Assembly (NCBI RefSeq): GCF_015058545.1
Contig: NZ_SVCB01000148.1
Location: 1-12,781, forward strand
Direction of reading: 5' to 3'
Origin: Veillonella sp.
GTDB taxonomy: Bacteria > Bacillota > Negativicutes > Veillonellales > Veillonellaceae
Length of the DNA: 12,781 nucleotides
This document shows positions 7,807-12,777 of the stretch, in pieces. The notes beneath the pieces are model-generated. The model was not told where the DNA came from. It searched no databases and saw nothing but the letters and a program-made list of their open reading frames with translations. A program made the position numbers and the translations under genes. The first letter of the stretch is position 1. Every line of letters starts with the position of its first letter.

Positions 7807-8229
7807 ATGATGGCTGACAAAATAGCAGATAGGAAACAGAACATTACCACCGATTCAAGACCGGACTTGGATTTAAGATCGGATTTTGGTTTGAGACCTG
7901 ATTTTGAGAAGGTGCGCAATTTATTGCCTACGGTAGTCGTGGATACGAATACGAAAGAAGTACTCATGGTAGCCTATATGAATGAAGAAAGTTATGAACG
8001 AACCTTAGCAACCGGCGAAACCTGGTTTTGGTCACGGTCGCGGCAAGAGCTGTGGCATAAGGGGGGAACCAGCGGTAACACGCAAAAGGTTGTACGGGCC
8101 GCCTTGGATTGTGACAAGGACACCTTATTATTGGAAGTTATCCCCAACGGCCCGGCTTGTCATACCGGTTCAAGGAGCTGTTTTTTTAACGAAATCAATT
8201 TAAAAACAAATAGCCAAAAAGCTGAATAA
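7807..8229 (+). CDS. hisI: Phosphoribosyl-AMP cyclohydrolase HisI (monofunctional)
   Basis: HisI opens the purine ring of phosphoribosyl-AMP to give ProFAR, using zinc and magnesium. The signature is intact: MNEESY (58-63), ETWFWSRSR (71-79), ELWHKGGTSGN (81-91), the magnesium/zinc cluster DCDKD (D101, C102, D103, D105) and ACHTGSRSC with C118 and C125. The conserved fold begins near residue 32 (DFEK...LLPTVVVD). It is preceded by an unusual leader containing a threefold hexapeptide repeat (residues 18-35). Starting at ATG 7807 puts GGAGG six bases upstream, just after the hisF stop; the next codon is also ATG. HisE is a separate gene, unlike the HisIE fusions of enterobacteria. Confidence 0.94.
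   Translation: MMADKIADRKQNITTDSRPDLDLRSDFGLRPDFEKVRNLLPTVVVDTNTKEVLMVAYMNEESYERTLATGETWFWSRSRQELWHKGGTSGNTQKVVRAALDCDKDTLLLEVIPNGPACHTGSRSCFFNEINLKTNSQKAE
7858..7911 (+). repeat. Three in-frame 18-nt tandem repeats in hisI
   Basis: Three 18-nt units (7858-7875, 7876-7893, 7894-7911) encode RPDLDL, RSDFGL and RPDFEK. The third corresponds to the native start of the cyclohydrolase fold, so the first two look like upstream duplications of it that keep the reading frame. Confidence 0.7.
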
Positions 8230-8243
8230 AAGAGAGGGATTAT

Positions 8244-8567
8244 ATGACACAGGAACTGGCTGAACTTTATGAGGTCATCAAGAATCGGCAATTAGAGCCG
8301 AAAGAAGGGTCCTATACGAATTATCTGTTTGCTAAGGGGCTGGATAAGATTTTGAAAAAAGTCGGCGAAGAGGCTACAGAAGTGGTGATTGCCGCTAAAA
8401 ATGAAGGCCATACGGAACTTGTCAGCGAAACAGCGGATTTGCTGTATCATGTTTTAGTTTTATTGGTTGAAAAGGGCATTCCTTACGAAGCTATAACAGA
8501 AGAACTGGCCCGTCGTGAAGGTCTTATCAGTAAAACAACGGATCGGCCGGAAATTAAGAACTTATAG
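8244..8567 (+). CDS. hisE: Phosphoribosyl-ATP pyrophosphohydrolase HisE
   Basis: HisE removes pyrophosphate from phosphoribosyl-ATP, step two of the pathway. The 107-residue all-alpha MazG-like protein shows SYTNYLF (22-28), KKVGEEATEVVIAAKN (37-52) with the metal-binding EExxE-type glutamates, and SETADLLYHVLVLL with the paired E/D residues. Length is normal for a stand-alone HisE. AGAGGG lies just before the ATG, 14 nt after the hisI stop. A terminator begins 9 nt after its stop, so it ends the main his transcript. Confidence 0.94.
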   Translation: MTQELAELYEVIKNRQLEPKEGSYTNYLFAKGLDKILKKVGEEATEVVIAAKNEGHTELVSETADLLYHVLVLLVEKGIPYEAITEELARREGLISKTTDRPEIKNL

Positions 8568-8575
8568 CCTATATG

Positions 8576-8604
8576 GGTCCACCTGCGCTCGGTGGGCCTT
8601 TTTT
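8576..8604 (+). terminator. Rho-independent terminator between hisE and hisC
   Basis: GGTCCACC (8576-8583) pairs with GGTGGGCC (8591-8598) with one G-U pair around a 7-nt loop, followed directly by six T (8599-8604). It would separate hisC from the rest unless read-through occurs. Confidence 0.85.
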
Positions 8605-8683
8605 ACAAATCACAACCAAGAGCTTGATTTAATAAAGCATGACAGGCAAATCAATAAAGCGATAAGAGAAAGAGTGAGTGTCT

Positions 8684-9772
8684 ATGAAAGAGAGTATAAA
8701 AGACTTAAAACCATATGTTCCGGAAGAACCGGTAGAAGCTTTGAAGGCGCGTTTGGGGGTGGAGCGAGTTGTTCGCTTATCAGCTAATGAAAATCCCTAT
8801 GGCACTTCGCCGGCTGTTCGTGAAGCAGTCATCGATTATGTAACTAAACATGACAGCAGCCAATACCCTGACGGCAATGCAAGTTCTTTGCGTGCGGCGT
8901 TGGCCAATCATTTAGGCGTGGCGGAAGCATCCCTTGTTATCGGCGTGGGCCTTGATGAAGTGATTACTATGCTCAGTCGTGCCTTTTTGACCGATAAAGA
9001 CTCCATAGTCATCAGCACGCCGACGTTTTCAGAATATGCCTTGAATGCTCAATTAGAAGGGGCTACCATTAAAGGTGTCCCTTGTGATGTTGTAACGGGC
9101 GCTACTGATTTAGGCGGGATGCTAAATGCTATCGATGAGACGACAAAGCTGGTATGGCTTTGCAACCCGAATAATCCTACCGGCACCTATTGTTCGGTAG
9201 TATCGCTTCGTGATTTTATGAGTAAGGTGCCTAAAGACGTGCTGGTCTTGATTGATGAAGCGTACATTGAGTTCGTCACCGGTGCTGAAACAGCCAGTGC
9301 CTTGCCGCTTTTAAAAGAATTTGCCAATATGGGCTTGATGCAGACGTTTTCAAAAGTCTATGGCCTCGCCAATTATCGGGTCGGTTATTTAGTGTTGAGT
9401 CCGGAATTGGTAAATTATGTACAGGCTATTCGCTTGCCCTATAATCTCAATAGCGTGTCACAGGTGGCGGCGGAAGCAGCCCTGAAGGATCAAACCTTTA
9501 TTGCGGAGGTTGTGGCGGCCAATGCTAAGGCGCGCCAAGGTTGGGAAACTTGCCTTGATGAGTTAAAAATCCATTATTATCACAGCGAAGCCAATTTTAT
9601 TTTCGTAGAATTTGCATCACCGGAAGCGGCTAAAGCTATTGCCGATTTATGGCTTAAAGCAGGCTATCAAGTGCGCTCCGGACTCAGCCCTAAGTGGTTG
9701 CGAATTACGGTTGGACAGGCCGCTGATTGTGAAGCTATGCAGGCAATCTTACGAGATTATTATAAGAAATAA
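8684..9772 (+). CDS. hisC: Histidinol-phosphate aminotransferase HisC
   Basis: HisC is a fold-type I PLP enzyme that transfers an amino group from glutamate to imidazole acetol phosphate. Starting at ATG 8684 it has 362 residues. Motifs in order are SANENPYG (33-40), CNPNNPTG (160-167), DEAYIEF with D191 and Y194, the PLP lysine K224 in TFSKVYGLAN, and RVGYL with R232. A GTG two codons earlier (8678) is an alternative; neither has a strong ribosome site, only purine-rich sequence. It is the only his gene beyond the 8576-8604 terminator and I find no convincing promoter in the 79 nt before it, so expression may depend on read-through. HisC homologues often accept aromatic amino acids too. The stop codon merges into a tandem repeat. 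Confidence 0.94.
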   Translation: MKESIKDLKPYVPEEPVEALKARLGVERVVRLSANENPYGTSPAVREAVIDYVTKHDSSQYPDGNASSLRAALANHLGVAEASLVIGVGLDEVITMLSRAFLTDKDSIVISTPTFSEYALNAQLEGATIKGVPCDVVTGATDLGGMLNAIDETTKLVWLCNPNNPTGTYCSVVSLRDFMSKVPKDVLVLIDEAYIEFVTGAETASALPLLKEFANMGLMQTFSKVYGLANYRVGYLVLSPELVNYVQAIRLPYNLNSVSQVAAEAALKDQTFIAEVVAANAKARQGWETCLDELKIHYYHSEANFIFVEFASPEAAKAIADLWLKAGYQVRSGLSPKWLRITVGQAADCEAMQAILRDYYKK

Positions 9773-9822
9773 AGCCCAAAAGAAATTAAGGCAAAAAGAA
9801 ATTAAGGCAAAAAGAAATAAAG
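9764..9822 (+). repeat. Short A-rich tandem repeat array at the hisC 3' end
   Basis: Three units (9774-9790 of 17 nt, 9791-9806 and 9807-9822 of 16 nt) have the form GCAAAAAGAAATTAAG with small changes. A partial unit, AAGAAATAAAG, precedes them and contains the hisC stop codon (9770-9772). No spacers are present. Confidence 0.75.
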
Positions 9823-9864
9823 GCCATAGAAAATTACAGCTATAGAAATGAGAAATTTAGGAGT

Positions 9865-9898
9865 AGTCCTTGCTTGAAATTCGGGCAAGGACTTTTTT
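9865..9898 (+). terminator. Rho-independent terminator after hisC
   Basis: AGTCCTTGC (9865-9873) pairs perfectly with GCAAGGACT (9885-9893) around an 11-nt loop, followed by a run of T to 9898. It closes the his region. Confidence 0.92.
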
Positions 9899-9964
9899 CT
9901 CATCCTGTTCCTCTTTGTGATATGATAATATATAGAGAAATGTTCAAAAGCAGTTTTAAGGGCG

Positions 9965-9992
9965 TTGCATTTCTTAAGATATAGTTTATTAT
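9965..9992 (+). promoter_or_regulatory. Promoter of the queC operon
   Basis: TTGCAT (9965-9970) and TATTAT (9987-9992) are separated by 16 nt, about 45 nt before the queC start. The expected leader is only about 40 nt and does not match a preQ1 riboswitch, so riboswitch control is not apparent. Confidence 0.6.
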
Positions 9993-10038
9993 GGCGCCTT
10001 AGTTGCGCTTTATCTATTAGAAATACAAAGGAGACACT

Positions 10039-10728
10039 ATGAAAGCAATTGTATTATCCAGTGGCGGCGTAGACTCCACCACCTGTTTGGCTTTAGCCAT
10101 TGACCGCCTCGGCAAGGAAAATGTGGCGGCCGTATCTATTTTTTACGGGCAAAAACACGACAAAGAACTGCAATGTGCCCGCAAGATTGCGGCTTATTAT
10201 GAAGTACCTCATTATGAATTGGATTTGTCCCAGATTTTAAAATATTCTAATTCGTCCTTATTGCAAAACTCCACCGATGAGATTATCCATAAGAGTTATG
10301 CGGAACAGATTGAAGAACAGGGCGAAGGCATGGTCAGCACGTATGTACCGTTTCGCAACGGTTTGATGTTATCCGCCGTAGCCAGTCTCGGCATGAGTCT
10401 TTTCCCTGACGATACAGTGCAGATTTATTTGGGCGCCCATGCCGATGATGCGGCCGGTAATGCCTATGCCGATTGCAGTGAAGCCTTCGTCGATGCCATG
10501 ACCAAAGCTATTGCCTTAGGTACCTACGATAAAGTCCAAGTAGAGGCTCCGTTTGCTGCTAAAAATAAAGCCCAACTCGTTAAGGTCGGTTTGGACCTTA
10601 AGGTGCCGTACGAACTTACTTGGAGTTGCTACGAAGGTGGCGACAAGCCTTGCGGCACTTGCGGGACTTGCATTGATCGCATTAAAGCTTTTGAATTGAA
10701 CGGCACCACGGATCCATTGATGAAATAG
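10039..10728 (+). CDS. queC: 7-cyano-7-deazaguanine synthase QueC
   Basis: QueC converts 7-carboxy-7-deazaguanine, with ammonia and ATP, to preQ0, the precursor of queuosine in tRNA. The 229-residue cytoplasmic enzyme has the PP-loop ATP pyrophosphatase motif SSGGVDSTT (7-15), YVPFRNGLML (102-111), the LGAHADDAAGNAYADC segment (141-156), VPYELTWSCY (188-197) and a zinc-binding quartet C197, C205, C208, C211. An AAAGGAG site lies just before the ATG. The other genes of the route to preQ0 (queD, queE, folE) are not in the window. It ends 14 nt before the SGNH hydrolase gene, and its stop codon is merged with that gene's ribosome site, so the two are probably co-transcribed. Confidence 0.95.
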   Translation: MKAIVLSSGGVDSTTCLALAIDRLGKENVAAVSIFYGQKHDKELQCARKIAAYYEVPHYELDLSQILKYSNSSLLQNSTDEIIHKSYAEQIEEQGEGMVSTYVPFRNGLMLSAVASLGMSLFPDDTVQIYLGAHADDAAGNAYADCSEAFVDAMTKAIALGTYDKVQVEAPFAAKNKAQLVKVGLDLKVPYELTWSCYEGGDKPCGTCGTCIDRIKAFELNGTTDPLMK

Positions 10729-10742
10729 GAGGCGGTAAGGGC

Positions 10743-11336
10743 ATGGCAAATACAAAGAGTTGGCAAAAGGTGTTATTTATCGGTGACAGTTTGACGCGCG
10801 GTTACGATGTGCCCTACGGCAAGGGCTGGGTTGAATTATTAAAAGCACATTTTGAAAAAAGTGCGGCAACTAATGAAAGTGCAAAAATGACTATGGTTAA
10901 TGCCGGCGTTGATGGTGCCACTTTGCAGGCTATTTATAATAATTTGGAGCGCGCGCTCCACGATTCGGCCTATGATGCGGTGTTTATTATGGGCGGTACC
11001 AATGATATTTTGCATGGGCGCACGGCGGAAGATTGCTATTTTTCAATGATGCGCTCGGTTCATCACATTCAAAAAATCGGCTGTGATGTGATTGTTGGTT
11101 TAGCGCCGCAGATTGACTGTGATCCCGATGGCGATGATGCGGTACTGGTTGATTATAATGAACGTTTGAAAGCCTACTGTAAGGAGCAAGGCTTGTTGTA
11201 TATAGATTTCTATAAAACCATCGCCGAAGCGGATTATCGCGGTGAGATTCTGTATGCCGGTGATGTGCACCCCAATGAGTTGGGGTATCATTACATGTAT
11301 GAAGCGGCTCGTGATGTATTGAAGGCCGGCTTGTAA
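10743..11336 (+). CDS. SGNH/GDSL-family hydrolase
   Basis: This 197-residue protein has the four SGNH blocks: FIGDSLTRG with nucleophile S16, VNAGVDG (52-58) with the block II glycine, IMGGTNDIL with N87, and DVHPNELG with D174 and H176. It should therefore be an esterase, lipase or acyl-hydrolase acting through a Ser-His-Asp triad. There is no signal peptide or membrane segment, so it is probably cytoplasmic. The substrate cannot be told from sequence; family members include thioesterases, carbohydrate esterases and lysophospholipases. AGGAGG (10727-10732), overlapping the queC stop, lies ten bases from the ATG. Co-transcription with queC does not by itself imply a role in tRNA modification. 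Confidence 0.88.
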   Translation: MANTKSWQKVLFIGDSLTRGYDVPYGKGWVELLKAHFEKSAATNESAKMTMVNAGVDGATLQAIYNNLERALHDSAYDAVFIMGGTNDILHGRTAEDCYFSMMRSVHHIQKIGCDVIVGLAPQIDCDPDGDDAVLVDYNERLKAYCKEQGLLYIDFYKTIAEADYRGEILYAGDVHPNELGYHYMYEAARDVLKAGL

Positions 11337-11365
11337 CCACTTTAAGGCCGGCTTGTAGCCATTTT
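11322..11365 (+). repeat. 22-nt tandem duplication across the SGNH gene stop codon
   Basis: Two adjacent 22-nt units (11322-11343 and 11344-11365) begin AAGGCCGGCTTGTA and differ at two positions. The first ends the gene with codons KAGL and TAA. The second repeats KAGL and a TAG one frame over. Confidence 0.85.
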
Positions 11366-11473
11366 ACAGATAAAAATAAATTATTAGCTAATATAGGAAT
11401 CCAGTATTTATGCGGTTTTTTGACTTCTATATAGAGAAAAATAAATTAAATCGAAAAAAATGAATTTTAGATA
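11366..11473 (+). other. AT-rich spacer upstream of the RNA gene
   Basis: I see no gene here and no clear terminator for the queC unit. It holds a 12-nt palindrome TATTAGCTAATA (11382-11393), a 12-nt direct repeat AAAAATAAATTA (11372-11383 and 11437-11448) and A-tracts next to the following promoter that could act as an UP element. Confidence 0.4.
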
Positions 11474-11502
11474 TTGAAATTATTAGATTTACATGCTATA
11501 AT
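11474..11502 (+). promoter_or_regulatory. Strong promoter of the candidate small RNA
   Basis: TTGAAA (11474-11479), a 17-nt spacer and a perfect TATAAT (11497-11502) preceded by TGC (extended -10) make this the best promoter in the window. A/T-tracts lie upstream. Transcription should start near 11509. Confidence 0.8.
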
Positions 11503-11508
11503 AGGCTC

Positions 11509-11702
11509 ATAACAAGGGAACAGTAGTTAACGATTATTCAGAATCGAGCGCTACAGCTCAACTAACTTCTTTATCCCGGAAGTTATTGCGAGTGAGTCCA
11601 CTTGTTAAACCTCTAAATACCTATACCTAATCGTGAGTACAAATATGTACGAACAACTTGCCGTTGCCTCCTCCCTAAGGGCAACGGCATTTTTCTGTTT
11701 TT
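11509..11702 (+). ncRNA. Candidate structured small RNA, unidentified
   Basis: A near-ideal promoter and a strong terminator bracket about 190 nt with no open frame preceded by a ribosome site. The transcript can fold: TAACAAG (11510-11516) pairs with CTTGTTA (11601-11607). This would enclose hairpins CGATT/AATCG (11531-11546), GAGC/GCTC (about 11546-11559, sharing one base with the first) and the 7-bp TAACTTC/GAAGTTA (11563-11585). A further GTAC/GTAC hairpin (11637-11650) and the terminator follow. It sits between convergently unrelated units and has its own terminator 250 nt before the next gene, so a trans-acting RNA is likelier than a leader. I do not recognise SRP RNA, tmRNA, RNase P, T-box or a known riboswitch core. 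6S RNA fits in size, but I do not see its single long rod. Confidence 0.55.
11660..11702 (+). terminator. Rho-independent terminator of the small RNA
   Basis: GCCGTTGCC (11660-11668) pairs perfectly with GGCAACGGC (11680-11688), followed by ATTTTTCTGTTTTT. The stem is GC-rich and stable. Confidence 0.9.
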
Positions 11703-11919
11703 GAATAGGAATATTTATACTAAAATTTAGAATAAAAATATAAATGAACAATAGATGAACAATCATGAAAAACTTCACGGAAAGCTCATTGAAATTTTCA
11801 CATATACCTCATGAAATCTAGGTAAGATGTACATATGTTAAACGTTAGTTAACAGATTAGATTTGTATATAGCGCTGTTCAAGTGATGTACAAGCATTCC
11901 TGAAACAGTAAATAATTTG
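11703..11919 (+). other. Intergenic region upstream of the exported-protein gene
   Basis: This AT-rich DNA has no gene I can support. It contains an 11-nt tandem pair ATGAACAATAG/ATGAACAATCA (11744-11765) and an operator-like inverted repeat, listed separately, upstream of a -10 element. Confidence 0.4.
11836..11854. promoter_or_regulatory. Operator-like inverted repeat
   Basis: TGTTAA (11836-11841) and TTAACA (11849-11854) form a 6-nt inverted repeat with a 7-nt spacer, 66 nt upstream of the -10 element at 11920. It has the shape of a dimeric regulator site, but in AT-rich DNA chance is possible. Confidence 0.3.
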
Positions 11920-11925
11920 TATAAT
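11920..11925 (+). promoter_or_regulatory. -10 element of the exported-protein gene
   Basis: There is a perfect TATAAT, with a poor -35 (TTCCTG) exactly 17 nt upstream. Transcription would start near 11932, leaving a leader of about 15 nt that consists mainly of the AGGAGGT ribosome site (11934-11940). Confidence 0.45.
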
Positions 11926-11946
11926 TTTGTACTAGGAGGTATAGTT

Positions 11947-12408
11947 ATGAAACGCAAATATGTATTAATGGTGCCTGTCGCGGCGGTTACTCTTTGGGCT
12001 AACTCTTTCGGTGCTTTGGTAAGTGCTCAGAGCTTACAGGATATTAACAATAATGCACCGGCTGTATGGCAGCAAGAAGATCAGAACAAACAAAATCAGC
12101 CGAATAAAGACAACAAACAGCTTAACAAAAACGATAAAAAAGATCAGAATCAGCAGAATCCTCAGGTAGCCCCTAAAGCACCTGAAAAAGAAACTGTTAA
12201 AAAAGACAAAGCACCTAGCAAGGTAACTCCTGAAACTAAGGAAAAACGCAAAGTAGCTTTGGCTAATGACTACAATCATCGCAACCCGGGCGCTGAAAAA
12301 CCACCGGTAAAGAAGGAAGACAAGAAACCATTGCCACCTAAAGATGATCAGAAACCGGCTCCTGAAAAATCCGGCACTGTTCAAATCGGTGTACTTCTTA
12401 ACGCATAA
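11947..12408 (+). CDS. Exported low-complexity Q/N/K/P-rich protein, function unknown
   Basis: I do not recognise this 153-residue protein. It opens with a clear Sec signal peptide: basic MKRK, a hydrophobic stretch at about residues 5-24, and a V-S-A site that should be cut between A27 and Q28. There is no lipobox cysteine; the protein has no cysteine at all. The mature part of about 126 residues appears disordered. Residues 42-72 are rich in Q, N, K and D. Residues 73-141 alternate P, K, E and D in PEK/PKD/KKPLP-like runs. The chain ends in a more ordinary TVQIGVLLNA. The charge pattern and proline content would suit an extended periplasmic or envelope-spanning segment, but no anchor or enzymatic motif is seen. 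AGGAGGT seven bases before ATG 11947 fixes the start. An upstream TTG in the same frame (11917) would spoil the signal peptide and is unlikely. Confidence 0.8.
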   Translation: MKRKYVLMVPVAAVTLWANSFGALVSAQSLQDINNNAPAVWQQEDQNKQNQPNKDNKQLNKNDKKDQNQQNPQVAPKAPEKETVKKDKAPSKVTPETKEKRKVALANDYNHRNPGAEKPPVKKEDKKPLPPKDDQKPAPEKSGTVQIGVLLNA

Positions 12409-12460
12409 GAATGGTTGACTAAGCTCTAGATACAACCTCCCTCTTTAAAATAATGTAGTG

Positions 12461-12563
12461 ATACATAATACCTAAACACACAACACACATAACAACACAT
12501 AACACAAAACAATAAATAAACACACAAAAATACAACACACACATTAAACACACACTTAACACA
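12461..12563 (+). other. 103-nt tract with no G on the plus strand
   Basis: After the exported-protein gene, an A/C-rich stretch with ACACA-type microrepeats contains no G for 103 nt. As RNA it would be C-containing and unstructured, which is the composition of Rho-loading sites and of open protein- or sRNA-binding 3' UTRs. No frame in it is coding. Confidence 0.7.
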
Positions 12564-12588
12564 GTAAAAAGAAATATTTACTTTTTAC
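12564..12588. repeat. AT-rich inverted repeat
   Basis: GTAAAAAG (12564-12571) pairs with CTTTTTAC (12581-12588) around AAATATTTA. It forms a weak hairpin, lacks a following T-run on the plus strand and is probably not a stand-alone terminator. Confidence 0.5.
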
Positions 12589-12610
12589 CGGCATATAATC
12601 ATATATGCAA

Positions 12611-12646
12611 ATACCTTCCCGAAAGCACAGCGGGAAGGTATTTTTT
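12611..12646 (+). terminator. Strong rho-independent terminator
   Basis: ATACCTTCCCG (12611-12621) pairs perfectly with CGGGAAGGTAT (12631-12641) around a 9-nt loop, then a T-run to 12646. The A residues before the stem could let it work in both directions. It most likely ends the exported-protein transcript, giving a 3' UTR of about 235 nt. Confidence 0.93.
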
Positions 12647-12680
12647 GGCTCTTTGTCAAATTTTGGGGCGCTAAAGAGTC
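12647..12680. other. Stem-loop, possible insertion-sequence end
   Basis: GGCTCTTT (12647-12654) can pair with AAAGAGTC (12673-12680) with one wobble. The opening GGCTCTTTGTCAAA resembles, from memory, the terminal repeats of ISL3-family insertion sequences. No transposase and no second end are inside the window, so this is only a suggestion. Confidence 0.22.
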
Positions 12681-12694
12681 TATGCACTTTGAGG

Positions 12695-12729
12695 AAGGAC
12701 ATGAGACATAACTGTTGCGTGTCCTTTTC
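12695..12729 (+). terminator. Possible terminator-like hairpin
   Basis: AAGGACA (12695-12701) pairs with TGTCCTT (12720-12726), extended by two weaker pairs, and is followed by TTCTT. No gene lies between it and the strong terminator at 12611-12646, so its role is unclear. Confidence 0.35.
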
Positions 12730-12753
12730 TTGCATTGATGAATAAAATCCGGT

Positions 12754-12777
12754 TACGGAAGTAGTGGAAGTTCCGTA
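12754..12777. repeat. Inverted repeat at the window edge
   Basis: TACGGAA (12754-12760) and TTCCGTA (12771-12777) are perfect 7-nt arms around a 10-nt loop. It is too close to the window end to interpret. Confidence 0.45.

Noticed and set aside
8515..8787. 90-codon open frame across the hisE-hisC junction
   Set aside because: It overlaps hisE and hisC in another frame, runs through a terminator hairpin and has no ribosome site or family resemblance.
9764..9822. CRISPR array
   Set aside because: Units of 16-17 nt abut each other with no spacers, are A-rich and imperfect, and no cas genes are present.
9612..9845. 77-codon frame overlapping the hisC end
   Set aside because: It is out of frame with hisC, and its lysine-rich tail is just the A-rich tandem repeat translated.
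9999..10038. preQ1 riboswitch before queC
   Set aside because: The leader is about 40 nt and lacks the conserved preQ1 core and pseudoknot pairing.
11509..11702. SRP RNA, tmRNA or RNase P RNA
   Set aside because: There is no SRP tetraloop-type conserved apex, no tRNA-like ends or tag frame, and it is too short for RNase P.
12034..12435. 133-codon minus-strand frame opposite the exported-protein gene
   Set aside because: Its F/I/V/R-rich translation is the complement of a low-complexity K/P/Q gene; there is no ribosome site, and the plus strand has a signal peptide and start signals.
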